Shown here: positions 43,482 through 54,664 of the stretch, piece after piece
How the letters are laid out: each line of letters starts with the position of its first letter
Numbering within the stretch: the first letter of the stretch is position 1
Assembly: GCA_021030905.1 (NCBI GenBank)
Contig: JAGFMI010000020.1
Coordinates: 1-64,000, forward strand
DNA from: Pyrenula massariospora
Taxonomy: Eukaryota; Ascomycota; Eurotiomycetes; Pyrenulales; Pyrenulaceae
DNA: 64,000 bases
Direction: 5' to 3'
The notes under the pieces: generated by a model
Database searches by the model: none
Seen by the model: the letters and a program-made list of their open reading frames with translations, nothing else
What the model was told of the DNA's origin: nothing
Translations under genes and position numbers: made by a program

Positions 43482-44563
43482 TCATCTTGCAGAATATCCG
43501 GAATTTGGTCCGTGGGGTCTTTGGGCCCAGACAACGCGCAGCTGCATGAATGCATGGTTCCTTTTGTCTTTCATCTCTTGAGCCGTCTCTTCTAAAAATC
43601 GATGGACATGATCCACTGGCCATTGATTGATCCGTGAGAATGGCGCGAGGCTGAGCGCCTCAAGGCCAGTATTTCCATTATCCGTGAAAATGAGCTGCAT
43701 CCAACGCCCAAGGTCTTTGTGGTGAGCGTCTCCCGGCCAACTGTTGAGTGGAAGTTTGTATATGAATTCATTAACGTTTGTAAAGCCGGCAGATCGTAGC
43801 ATGTCATCCGTATTTTCATTGTAAGCGATGGACTTGTTGGCTGACCGTGTCGCTTCAACTAAGTAGTTGTACCACTGCATCGGTTTTCGATCCTGAGGAT
43901 ATGGCAGAGCCCTGCCGTCGGGCCCTTCGATTAAAGGCTTGTAGTCGATCTCAACCTGTTCAAACCAACATCCGGGCCGTAAGTGTCGAAAGATTTTATC
44001 GTACAGTTTGGGCCAATTGGCAACGCAGCCACATGCCAGCTGCAGATGTATTAGGTCCCACGCTGACTCACCTAAGGACCATGGGCTTTCGTGGTCGATC
44101 GGCCAACGAAGCTCGACGTTCGGATAGGTAACCGGCGGACCCATACCCGCAATGTCGATGCCGAGGAACTCAGAGTCCGAATACCCAGCCCCGGCCATAC
44201 TATCACACCACGCGCCGGTTCCGGCTCCAATGTCCAGTACTCGCGTGCGATCGTAAGGAGAAGGGGGTCGCTGCTGGAGAGGTGCATTCAATAGCCGAGT
44301 GTTGCGAGCTTTTGAAAGCATGTGATGGACGATGTCCAGCCTGTCCATTTCTTTGGCATCGCATGGCTGCAAAGACAGGCCTGAACATGTGAGCAAGCGC
44401 CGGGAACAAAAATCCTAGTGGCCTGTACCTCTGCGGAAGCCGGCGTACATGCGGCCATTCTCCTCATAATCTTGAATATTGGAGCTGCCACCTGGTATTA
44501 GCTGCAAAGGCCTAGAACACGTCTCTGGAAAGCTCACCCATCAATTGACCCTGCAAACGACAT
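43482..44563 (-). CDS. LaeA-like SAM-dependent methyltransferase
   Basis: Three exons: 44538-44563 (26 nt), 44429-44484 and 43482-44380, with introns of 53 and 48 nt; about 326 aa. The splices rebuild a typical LaeA-like start with an EENGRMYAGFRRG block followed by a PCDAKEMDRLD block. SAM-binding motif I is VLDIGAGTGAW at residues 75-85; acidic motif II is in FLGIDIAG; and a conserved aromatic/Cys block (LIHLQLACG) follows. LaeA itself is a nuclear regulator of secondary metabolism, but the family is large in moulds and most paralogues are uncharacterised. No biosynthetic cluster is next to it. The very short first exon would be missed by simple gene finders. Confidence 0.85.
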
Positions 44564-47559
44564 TTCGGAGGTCTGCCGCCAAATTTAATGCCGTCCTGCG
44601 AGGGCAGGAGCCAAACTTTCTGCTCGAGGCAGCCAGGGTTCAAGGATGAAGATGGGACAGGAAGCGTGACAAATGCACGACGGGAGCATGAGGAGAGAGA
44701 AAAAGCAAGAATGAGGTCCCTGAGGGACTCGGTCGTCAGTGGGACGCGGCGAGAAGAAAGGAGGAGCGAAAAGGCGGGTTTGGGAGGGAATGGGAATTTT
44801 GTGCGCGGCGGAGGTTTCATAGCTGCCTCCGCCAGTTCGTGGCTCCGTTTTGCTCCATGAATGAATGACTGAATCGGCTCGACGTCCAGGATGCGCCAGA
44901 AGGGTCAGGGTCAGTGGGCCCGCAAGTCAGCCGCTGGCTCCCACAGTGTCGGGACCATGTCATTTCCTTGGGGAAGAGCGACCCACCGGCCAGGAAACCT
45001 GCCTGGCCGCTAACGCGTTTCACGCCCACCGCCGGCTGGGAACGGCTAGGCGATGGCTACCCAAACCGCTTAAGCCGAGGGATGAGCCAGGCGGCGTCCC
45101 TAGCGATGACCCTCCCGTCTGCAGCGCACGCCTGCCCATCCCGGATCCCTCCCCATGGCCCCTCTTATCGATCTTAAAGGAATGTCTACTAGCCTAATCC
45201 TCCCCCTACCACCCCCGTCCCTGTGCCCCCCCCTGGTCCTTACCGGCGAGCCTGGAGAGCCGAGGAGCAACAGGCGAGCAACGACGAGCGGTACCGGCTG
45301 TAGGCGTCGCTTGCCCCCTCATTCCCGCCGCGCCTCACGCCTGGGGGGACCTGGGTTGCACGACACTACGCGGCACCTCCGCCCCATTGGCCGGGGATCA
45401 CCGGCGAGCGTTGGCCGGGATTGATCACCAGCCCAAATGCCTGGCTTTCGACTGACATCGTCGAGCAGCGCGCTGTGGCACCTCACTGTCGCGCTCTCTG
45501 CGCTTGGATGCCGGCTGAGAGGCGGCACTCAGGGCCTGCGGAGCATTATCACCTGCTGGCCGACCCAGCGAGTCTTGGTCATGTTGCGGTGAGAAAATGG
45601 GTAAGCGAGGTAGCACCGGGCGCAATAATGCTCTCCCCTTTACTCTACCGGAGAGCGGAAAAGAAATTCGAGGCGTGAGAGTCAGGTAGTACATACAATG
45701 GTCCCAGTGATGACCTCCAAAGCACGTTTCGGAGATTTTAGGCCGGCGATCCACCACTCTCCACTCCCAGCTCCTCATCACCGACCTCTAGGAATTTGCG
45801 ATGTGGCGAGATGCAGTGGCGCTCGTGCCTGTGTAGCTGGAATAAACTGTTACTCTTCGGGAACCCGATCCAGCTGACTGGAGTTGACATGCGCCACAAT
45901 GAATGGCTCGATTCTATCGAATGCGCCGAGATCGTCAAGATTATGCGCTATGGGACCTGTATCAGGACGATGCACGATTCAATGCACCCCTCGTCTCTTC
46001 GGAATCGATATTGTGGTCGGGTGTGCTGCCACATCGAGTGATTCGAGAGGCTACCGAAACTCTACAGTCAGGATGACGAGGTTGGAGACAAGTAATAGCT
46101 TGCCATACCTGCTAAGCTAGGCGAACGCCATTCCATTCGTCTGGATCCTGCATTAGGCCCTGCTCGTCTCCAACTGCCCGGATGTCCTCCATGTAAGAGC
46201 ACAGCCAGATGCCGGCTTGGTTCCGGTCAGCACAGAGTATCATATTGATCTAGAAAATTAAATTATTTATCATCCATCGTGTAACTTGTGTAGTCAACTC
46301 ATGCCGCCTTCATTCTCATGACTCTCAACTGGGGAAACAGGTAAGGTGACAAGAGGCGTTCTGCGAGTGCCCTATTCGCCTCTTTGGACAAATCGAAAAC
46401 CCTTTGGTAATTCTCACCGTGCCCAAGGATGGGCGTGACCTCACTGAGGCTTGCGAGAGCCGCGACACGGCGGCACTGCATATCAAATTGCCGGATCAGA
46501 CGCGGGTGGACGGAAACCCTCGGTGGCCAAACACAAGCCCAACGATGTCAGAGACGCTCGAGCGTCAGCCATCCTACTTGAAGGGGGATTAGCTATCGAG
46601 CTATCCTTCCGCCACTACCATCGGTCGCCTGCCCATGATGGAAGTGGCCGGATAGACCAACAGTAAAAATTGAGCAATCTGGTAATAATAGCTTGTGAAA
46701 GAAAGGGACGTCGAGCGGCCACCCTCGACGTATGCGAACAAAGAGCGCGACAATGCTTTGGGAGTAACAATAAAATAAACGAATTTTGGCGTTGTGTGTA
46801 GAAAGGAAGAATTAAAACACTAACTCTCGCCAGAATTCGCCCAGCATGACGAACGCACGGCATACTTTGTAAGCGACGTTTGCAGATTATAAAAGTGGCG
46901 ACTGATTGCTGTGGTAGAGCTAGCGATGAGGAATCCTTCTAATGGCTCTGGACAAGACGTTTGTGGCGTCTTGGTGTGGGGTGGTTGTTCGATCACCATA
47001 TCATACGGTGAGGTACCTTGGGGGTAAAGACAACCCGCCACAATTCCTAGTCATATTTTGTCCTTCTTGCGGTGTCTGTTGCATGGAAAGAGCTCGCGTC
47101 TGTACGGAAAGAGCTCCTCTGGAACAGTACATAGGTAGGGTATGAAGCCTTCTTGATAATGCGAGATTTGCCTCCACGTACGAAGGAATGACCCCTGTGG
47201 ACAGAACGGCAGAACGACCGGGTCTGATGCCGTCCCCTGTTGAAAGGCAACGACGCTAACCTCTCGTAGGCCCAAATAGTTGATACCTCATTGCTTTATG
47301 CTGTTCACCTCTGGGGAATCTTGAAGGCTACAAACTTTCTTTCCTTCTTTACAATTGCCTTCCTCATTTTGCTTTTCACCCATGTTCCGATCGCTTCTCA
47401 GACGGACTCATTAATCGGCAGGCGCTCCCCGCTCCGCTCAATCTCCCCAGTAAGGGCGGAGTCCGCGCGATCTCCCAAATCCTACTGTGTAGCAATGGCA
47501 AAGGCGATCCGGAGATTCGTCCCGCGCCTATCACTGTGCCCGTGTCCACCGCCGGTGTT
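44564..47559. other. Gene-poor stretch with a GC-rich block
   Basis: About 3 kb. From roughly 44870 to 45480 the sequence is clearly GC-rich with frames open on both strands, none showing a motif. A minus-strand fragment at 46299-46481 has protein-like composition but is isolated (see findings). Confidence 0.45.
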
Positions 47560-48235
47560 ATAACATGGAGCTTTTCGATCTGCTGTCAGCGCGGAATGGC
47601 TGGACTAGCGGGCATTGCCTCGCATTTGCATTTACCTGAAACCCTCAAAACGCAATTGCACAGTTCGGTGGCTTTGAGGAACGGAACGGAGAGCCAACGA
47701 CTCTACCGAGCGGGGAAAGGTCGTCATTTGCTAGCGAATCTCTGTTGGTCAAGTTGCAGGGTGACGCGGGTCAGCATGATGCATTAAGGAAACTCGTATC
47801 GGTGCCTTGATCAGCTTCTTGTCGGCTGCTTTCCTGGAACCCTAACTGCCGACATTGTTGCCTCGGGTCGGGACGTGCCTAAGCCGCCCACTTGTAAAGC
47901 TTCGAATCTACCCAATCCGACGCCAACCATCTCACCGCTGTCATTGTTCAGGCAAATCCATCCCATCCTGACCGCCTTCAAACAAGCTGGGAGCAAGGCT
48001 ACCCAAGCCTTAAGAGGTAAAGCCAGTGTCGCCTCACTAGATGAATGCACAGAGTATTATACATCTTTCTTCGGGGGAGACCTGCAAGGACACCCTGCCG
48101 TAGTGACCATTGCATTGACTGTTTTGCACCGTAACCAGGAACTTGACAGAGTTGCACAATCTCTTGGGAAAGCCTTGGGCGCCTTGCTGGGAACCCTAGC
48201 TTTTGGTAGCTGCCTGGCGCTGCTGCGTGTGAGAC
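47560..48235 (+). pseudogene. Coding-like fragments of an unrecognised gene
   Basis: Three + strand pieces read like protein: a short piece from the ATG at 47566, a piece at about 47640-47808 with ERSSFASESLLVKLQGDAG, and a longer piece at about 47800-48230 with FKQAGSKATQALRGKASVAS and SFFGGDLQGHPAVVTIALTV. They are in different frames and I could not find convincing splices for all of them. Either this is a multi-exon gene ending just before wdr89 or a decayed one. No domain was recognised. Confidence 0.35.
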
Positions 48236-48253
48236 CGCGTGAAAACCAGCAGT

Positions 48254-49685
48254 ATGGTTCAGAGGCGACTGGCTCAGCAGGGTTCTGCATCCCCCTCTCA
48301 AGGCCCAAGCTATGTCTACCAGATTATGCCTACCGACAAATCTCTAGCCATCCTGACCTCCTCCGACGAGATCCTATTGGTTGACAAACAGACTCTGCAA
48401 ACTCAGGCAACATTCAGAGGCGTACCCGAAGAAGTTACTCACCTCGTGGCTGTTGATACCGACGGTAGGTCGGTTGCGTGCTCCAGCCGCCGAGGATCAA
48501 TAGTATTCTTCGACGTACGATCTCACAACCGAATTCGCCGAATAGATGTCGGTGAGCGCGGTCATTTCTACAAATCTTTTTGCGTGGTCACCCTATGGCT
48601 AACTGACGCCTCATTTCTAAAACAGAGGGTGCTAGAGCAGTTACCGCTTTAGCGTGTGACACGAATAAGAGCCGGACAGCAGCAGGCACAGAACTCAGCC
48701 AATCCCAGGCATACGTTTATCTCTGGTAAGCTTCTTAATCTGCAAGGTGTTCCACGGGATGTTTCGTGGTTTGCATGCATCCTAAGATGTAGGCGTATCC
48801 TTGGCGAGCGCATTACAGCCTGTCCTTCCTTTGGCTGAGAATGCTGCCAGCTCCGTTGGCGCGACATGCAACTTTAGATGTACTCATAGAACCCACCATT
48901 TTCTCCAATGCGAACAAGACATCTGGTCTGTTACTTTAGAAAGTGCTGACTCGCCGTCAGGGATCATCGTTCTAGCAAGCTACTTTGGCAAAGCGGAGAA
49001 AGCCATAATGACGACCTAACTCAGCTTCAATTTCACCCCTCACGCACTAATCGTCTACTGTCAGGAGCTACAGATGGTCTCGTCAACGTATTTGACGTTG
49101 ACATCTCAGCTGAAGATGAAGCTCTTGTGCAGGTTGTCAATCATTCATCGATCCATCGAGCCGGCTTCCTTACGGAGAATGCCATATTTGCCCTCAGCCA
49201 CGACGAAAAATTATCCATCCATCCCGTGAACACAGAGGATGAAGAACCTACCGAGCCAAAACCCGTCCATATCGGAGATCTTCGACCAAAATTGACGTGT
49301 GACTATGCGATCAATATCATCCAGCTTGATCAAGGGGCATTCCTCGCGACCGGCAATCATAGCAGGTAGGCAAATGACGTAGATTTACAGTCGAAGATCT
49401 TGCTAAGTAGCAACTAGTGCTCCAAGTGTGAATATAATTCCCCTTGTTTCGGACCCATCATGGTCCTTGGAGGTGTCAACCGGTCTTGAAATGCGGGGAG
49501 CCCACGGAGAAGAAATCGTTAGAGCTGTTTACGTTGATCAACAGTCAGGAAGAGTATTCACAGGTGGCGAGGATGGTCTTGTGAAAACATGGGCGGCATC
49601 AGAGGACGACCAAGCTCTCGGAAGCTCGGGTTCACCAAAATCCACCATGAAGAAAACGTCTCACCACAGATACAAGCCTTACTGA
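48254..49685 (+). CDS. wdr89: WDR89-like WD40-repeat protein
   Basis: Four exons: 48254-48551, 48626-48725, 48961-49365 and 49418-49685; introns of 74, 235 and 52 nt; about 356 aa. The frame holds across all joins and rebuilds a WD blade as VYLWDHRSSKLLW, then a SHNDDLTQLQFHP block and LLSGATDGLVNVFDVD. The final blade reads RVFTGGEDGLVKTWAA. The order and wording match WDR89, a small single-propeller WD40 family conserved from fungi to animals with no firm biochemical role. The ATG at 48254 is preferred; the frame before it has no ATG. Intron 2 is much longer than others in this window. Confidence 0.85.
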
Positions 49686-50860
49686 CATGTTAGACCTTCA
49701 CCAAGATTCCTCATGGTAACTAGAGACGAACGCTAGGCCAGGACTTGAACGTTGGTAAAACTTAATAGCTAGCATGCATTGTTGTTATTAAGCGCACGAT
49801 ATTCGGCAGTGTGTTGGCTGAGGCTAGGTCGAGATTAATGATTGCGAGAGAGTCTCTGTAGGGAATAGCGCAAAAGTTTGCTCGCAGCGCAGAACAGAGT
49901 TTGCACCGGGATCCTCGCATGGGAGGGTTCTTTCCATGAAAACCAAAATTCAGCAGGCAGTCAATAGCAGATCCTTTATCATACTGCGCAAGCAAGGGAA
50001 TAGGAGATAATAGCAGTGGCAGCTTCGTCTGGAGTACGCGCTTTCAAGTAACCAACAGCACTGGAAGACGAGGTGATAGATCGCTCAGCTGTTTGATGGG
50101 GAAGAGTAGACGCACACACGGCTTGGGTAGAGAATTGATGAGTCTAGAAACCTTTCAATTGGCAAAGTCATCGATTATTCAGGACACGAAGAATCGTTTC
50201 GATGGTTGAACGTCAATCATGAGTTCTTGACTGACTGCTCTCACGTGGAAAGCATAGAGAGTTGAAGTTGGGGGATGGTTACGCAAGATGGCTCCTATTT
50301 AAGCTTAATGACGCCAGAGCTTGTTTCGGGGCAGGATCATTCGTCAGCGCGCAAATGCTCTCGTTCCGGCGGCGCAACCTTCTCCCCGCAGGCAGGGATC
50401 TCGTCGACGTCCATCCCAAAACAGTCTGTTCAAAAACAACGCGATGACTTCTCCAGCGATCGCGTTCCTATCGTGGCTTGTGAGCTCGAGGACCGGCGGC
50501 GGCGGCGGAGGAGCTTCACCAGCCACGAGCGCCACAATCGGTCCTCCAGATACTCCGCTGATGATTTCCCGTGAGTGTACCTTTGACCATATTAGACCCG
50601 CACGATGGATCCAGCACCAACGCCTAGTCGTGGGGCAGGCGGGCAGGTAGGTGTTTCCTCTTCATGCTCTGATTTAAGTATTTCCTCGGTCCCCGCTGGT
50701 CTCATTTTATCGGTCTTTTGCATTTTTAAATGTTTGTCCTCTTGGTGAGCAGCATATTTATACGCGCTACAGTTCACATAATTTGATTGATTTCCCTGCC
50801 GCTCATTCGACAACTTGAGACCAATCTACGTGTCCTCTGTGTCATCCATTTAAACAGTGA
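49686..50860. other. Intergenic stretch, no gene seen
   Basis: About 1.2 kb. Overlapping frames at 50262-50650 on both strands are low-complexity (a GGC run near 50497) and have no motif. Confidence 0.5.
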
Positions 50861-51748
50861 ATGAACTCCAAGATGGCTCGTACAACTCAGAAGTCCGCTC
50901 TCGTCACGGGCTGCACACCTGGTGGCATCGGTGCAGCCCTCGCCTACGCATTCCACGCCCGAGGTCTCCGGGTATTTGCGACCGCCCGCAAGCCGGCTGT
51001 GCTCGCCGAGTTCCAAGAAAAAGGCATCGAGACGATCGTCCTAGATGTGTGCTCAGACGCATCCATCGCCGCAGCCGTCGCCGAAGTTACTAAACTTACT
51101 GGTGGCACATTAGACTACCTGGTCAACAACTCTGGCGGCGGATACCATCGACCTCTCCTCGACACCGACATCCCCGAAGCGAAGAAAATGTTTGACGTCA
51201 ACTTCTGGTCGGTCGTCGCGATGGTCAAAGCTTTCTCTCCGCTTCTCATCAAAGCTAAAGGCGTCGTCGTCAATAATGCATCTATTGCAGCAGTCATCCC
51301 CACTCCTTTCCAGGGCATGTACAACGCATCTAAAGCCGCGGTGACTCTGTACGGTGATATTCTTCGTTTGGAAATGAAGCCCTTCGACGTTGAAGTCGTA
51401 AGCCTCATGACCGGCACCGTCAAGTCACAGTTTTACCAGGGCAGCACGATGGAGCATACAGATATGCCTGCCGATTCGCTGTACAAGCCGATCGAGGACA
51501 AGGTCAACGCCGTGGCGGATGGGTCGTTTCTGGACAAGTGGATGGATGCGGATTTGTACGCGAAGAAAGTTGTGGGGGATCTTCTGAAGGACAAACCACC
51601 GCCAAAGATCTGGAGGGGATACTATGCGACGCAGTTTTGGTTCATCACGGGATTTTTACCGGAATGGGTTCTTTACAAGTTTGGGTTGCAGTCTTCCGGG
51701 CTGAATTTGTTGAAGGAGAGGTTGACGAAGGCGAGGAAGGCGGCGTGA
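50861..51748 (+). CDS. ayr1: Ayr1-like SDR (1-acyl-dihydroxyacetone-phosphate reductase)
   Basis: Single exon, 295 aa. The nucleotide-binding motif TGCTPGGIG (residues 16-24), with the extra Pro-Gly, is typical of the Ayr1 group. NNSGGG, a NNASIAA strand and the catalytic YNASK follow. The C-terminal part has the amphipathic/hydrophobic end (WFITGFLPEWVLYKFGL) that anchors Ayr1 to lipid droplets or ER in yeast. Yeast Ayr1 reduces 1-acyl-DHAP with NADPH in phosphatidic acid synthesis and is also a triacylglycerol lipase; fungi have several paralogues, so orthology is likely but unproved. An alternative start at 50873 (AAGATGG) is equally good. Confidence 0.82.
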   Translation: MNSKMARTTQKSALVTGCTPGGIGAALAYAFHARGLRVFATARKPAVLAEFQEKGIETIVLDVCSDASIAAAVAEVTKLTGGTLDYLVNNSGGGYHRPLLDTDIPEAKKMFDVNFWSVVAMVKAFSPLLIKAKGVVVNNASIAAVIPTPFQGMYNASKAAVTLYGDILRLEMKPFDVEVVSLMTGTVKSQFYQGSTMEHTDMPADSLYKPIEDKVNAVADGSFLDKWMDADLYAKKVVGDLLKDKPPPKIWRGYYATQFWFITGFLPEWVLYKFGLQSSGLNLLKERLTKARKAA

Positions 51749-52285
51749 TGGAGAGAAAATGAAGTAGGAATGGTCAACTTTCCTGATCATATTGGGATAG
51801 ATATGCATTGAGCTATCAAGTTTGTGATTTCCGCTATGCAAGAGAGCTTCAGGGGCCATAATGCTACCCTTCTACGCAAGGTAATCGCTATCGAACATGT
51901 CCTTCGTGTCGCACCTTCCCTTAAAAATATCTGAAAGCCAAGCCCTCCATTCACTTCCTCTTTGGCCACCAAATTTCCGTTGAAAATGGCTGCCTGTCTC
52001 CCGATCGTGCTTTCCCTATGTGAACCAGGCCTTGGTTTCCGATTGACGCGTTCCAACCTGCGTTCCAGCCTGCGCCCTAACCTGTCCTCCCACGGTCGCC
52101 TACAACTCTACCGAAATAAAATATCGCATTGACACGTTGCACCTGACTCTAGCAGCAGCTCCAGGTTTTCATCTACCACCAGGATCTACGGATTTGAGCT
52201 GATTCTCATTCCACGCTCACGAACTCTCTCTGTTCAAAAAGCCTTCGAATCATTTCACTCACAGTCCTCTCCCCAGTACTTTGGT
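51749..52285. other. Intergenic stretch, no gene seen
   Basis: About 540 bases with no coding signal beyond a shadow frame on the minus strand. Confidence 0.5.
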
Positions 52286-53188
52286 ATGATGGCGGACAGT
52301 CAGCAAAGGTTCGTCTTCGTGATCCACGCTGGTGATAACTGCCGACTTTGTGATGATAGTGTCGGTTCTAGCGGGCCTCAGGAATCACTCTTCTTGAGAA
52401 TTCCGCCGGAAATTCGACAGGAGATCTACGTGCTGCTCCTGACCAGTAGTGGACAAAAATTGAGGATGATCCAGGCCTATGGTGGCTATGAGTACGAAAC
52501 TTGTCCCAGCTATTCTAACGTCATTGATCTCCATCGGAGGAACTGTGAATGGCGGAATTCAGATATTCATAATCGCATGGAGCTCCAGCTTCTGCGGACT
52601 TGCAAATTGATCTACGGAGAAGCTCTGCCGATACTCTACTCTCAGAACTGCCTCCAATTCTGTTATCATTGCATGGAGAAAGATAAAACGATTGATCTCG
52701 ATGTTTTTACGAACTCAGTTTCTGCAAGTGGCAAGGCACACGTCCAACATATTGCGTTGTCAGGGTTTTTTCACATTCGTTGGAGCTGTGGACAAGGTTA
52801 CGACCCCGGTTTGGCTTTGAGGGAACTCCCGCAGTTGCGAAGTGTGGAATATTGTATCGCCGTGCTTCTGAAGGGCATGGGTATCATGGGTACTTTTGAC
52901 ATGGAAAGAGCGCTGGAGAAAGAATTAGAAGACATAGGCAGGCAAGTGGTTCGCACACATCCAAAATTGCGCAAGATGTTTTGCTGGAACGACGACTTGA
53001 GGACTTGTGGACGAGACATAGAGAACGATATTGACACAAAGTTCTTGGCCGAGAATGAAGAAGCAGGTACAGCGGTAATATCCTTACCCAGTCCCTGCGA
53101 AAGCCACATGTTTGTTAACACGAAGCGGCAGTGGACACAGATGTACCCAGCTCTAAAGGAGGGAGCTATACAGATAGTAAGTTTATAA
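52286..53188 (+). CDS. DUF7730-type (F-box-like fungal) protein
   Basis: Single exon, 300 aa. The stretch LFLRIPPEIRQEIYVLLL (about residues 36-53) followed later by LLRTCKLIYGEALPILYSQN (about 101-120) is the hallmark of a very common ascomycete family with an F-box-like start. Many are annotated DUF7730 or 2EXR-like. Their function is unknown; substrate adaptor roles are assumed from the F-box resemblance. The C-terminal half has no recognised motif and is rich in charged residues and Cys. It looks intact. Such genes are usually numerous in mould genomes and variable between strains. Confidence 0.75.
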   Translation: MMADSQQRFVFVIHAGDNCRLCDDSVGSSGPQESLFLRIPPEIRQEIYVLLLTSSGQKLRMIQAYGGYEYETCPSYSNVIDLHRRNCEWRNSDIHNRMELQLLRTCKLIYGEALPILYSQNCLQFCYHCMEKDKTIDLDVFTNSVSASGKAHVQHIALSGFFHIRWSCGQGYDPGLALRELPQLRSVEYCIAVLLKGMGIMGTFDMERALEKELEDIGRQVVRTHPKLRKMFCWNDDLRTCGRDIENDIDTKFLAENEEAGTAVISLPSPCESHMFVNTKRQWTQMYPALKEGAIQIVSL

Positions 53189-53903
53189 GCGCTAGGGAGG
53201 GGCTAGATGTATCTTCAACAAAGACTATTTCGACGGCGGAGTGAGATGAATGATGACGGCCATGCTATAATTACGACGACCTCGACTGAGGGGAAACTGC
53301 GGGTGCCCTGTAATCTGACGATACGATTTTTGACTTTTTGGGAGGACAGCAATAGTGAGGGCCAGGTATGACTTTGTACAACAGAATTTCCACGCGAAAG
53401 CCAGTTCAGAGAGTCAACGCTGAGGGCTTCCGGTCTAACTCTCAGAGATACTTCTCCAACCAGACAATGATGAACTAGGCAAGGTAACAGACATTTTCAC
53501 TCCAAGATCCTTTTGATTCTATTCCCTCTACAAATAAAATACCTACTCTCGGTTTCTTCTCCACGTATTCTTAAGGCTCTCAATCGGCAGGTGTTGTGGT
53601 GGAAATGCAACGTTTTGGCGTCAGATGGCTACACCGAGGAAGCGATATGACCATGTGGTCCCGAGGATTGTGAGGCAAGTCAAGCGTATAATGGTAATCC
53701 CATTCCGTACATCCGTGCCTTCCCAGCGCGGAATCGAGGCTGACTGTTGAGGCCAACGTTTATTACCAGGTGACGCTATTACCTAGCCGAGGAAAAAACT
53801 TGACTCATCGCAATTTCAGGTTCTTAAGCTAAAATCCCTTTGTTGAGCTGTAAAGCTTTTCTTCGCACATCAAACCCTGATTTGAAGTCGCTCTCTTTGC
53901 TTC
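53189..53903. other. Intergenic stretch, no gene seen
   Basis: About 700 bases, AT-leaning, without coding frames or repeats that I can support. Confidence 0.5.
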
Positions 53904-54664
53904 ATGAACACCATGTGGAGGACGCTAATTTCTCGAAACTCAATGGCATCTAACCTCTGCCAGAATGGACTTGGGGAGCGCGCTTGCTTGAGGATGTTCT
54001 CGAACACGGCGCGTGCTCAAGTCGATACTCCTTTACCTACATTCGAATGGATGTTGGGACGGGAAAAACGTATATTATTGTGGGCAGGATCATGGAGCGC
54101 AGTCTTCAAGGTTCGGGAATCTAACATCGGATTCAATTACGTAAGAAAATGGGTCAGCCTTAGAAAAAATGACCATGTTGATATGGGAAGATCTAACGGT
54201 AACAGGTCAAGTACGAATCGAGGTACGAGACGGAGTGTTGTGCGTACGAAAAAATGCGGCATATCGATGAGCTGTCTGGTCGGGTGCCTCATATTTGTGG
54301 CAAGGACCCCAGTTGTAAAGAAATCGCCCTTTCATACATAGAAGGAGCGACGCTGAAGGATTGTGGATATCGGATGACAGATTGTCAGTGGTCAGATTGT
54401 CACCATTATATGAAAGAGACTCTGCGTATTCTGCATGATAATGGCATTGCTTACGGCCCCTGGATGAGTCTAAAAGACATTATTCTGCGCAAAGACATGG
54501 AGAAGCGTTTGGATAGCTCAGCTTCCATCGAAAAAAACTCTTTAGTTCTGGTTGGCTTTAGCGGGTCGGACGTACTCGGACACAACGATTTTGACTTGCA
54601 AAAGGCTCTCCAGTGCGACCACGATGTGTTGGATCGCCTATTTGCAGTCAAGCCTCAGCCATAG
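53904..54664 (+). CDS. Degenerate protein kinase-like protein (pseudokinase)
   Basis: Two exons, 53904-54140 and 54206-54664, with a 65-nt intron in phase 0; about 231 aa. Exon 1 has WSAVFKVRES, like the VFKV strand of fungal kinase-like proteins. The join gives VKYESRYETECCAYEKM, which matches a VAVK-type strand and a C-helix Glu (about E89). In exon 2, LHDNGIAYGPWMSLKDIIL aligns with the catalytic loop HGDLxxxNIL, but the Asp is Pro (about 164). The following LVLVGFSGS stands where IDFGxS is expected, with the metal-binding Asp replaced by Gly. Catalysis is therefore unlikely. The protein is shorter than a full kinase. The alternative is a pseudogene that still has open frames. Confidence 0.6.

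Noticed and set aside
53904-54341. 145-aa unspliced version of the kinase-like gene
   Set aside because: Reading through the 65-nt intron loses the kinase-like C-helix; the spliced form is clearly better.
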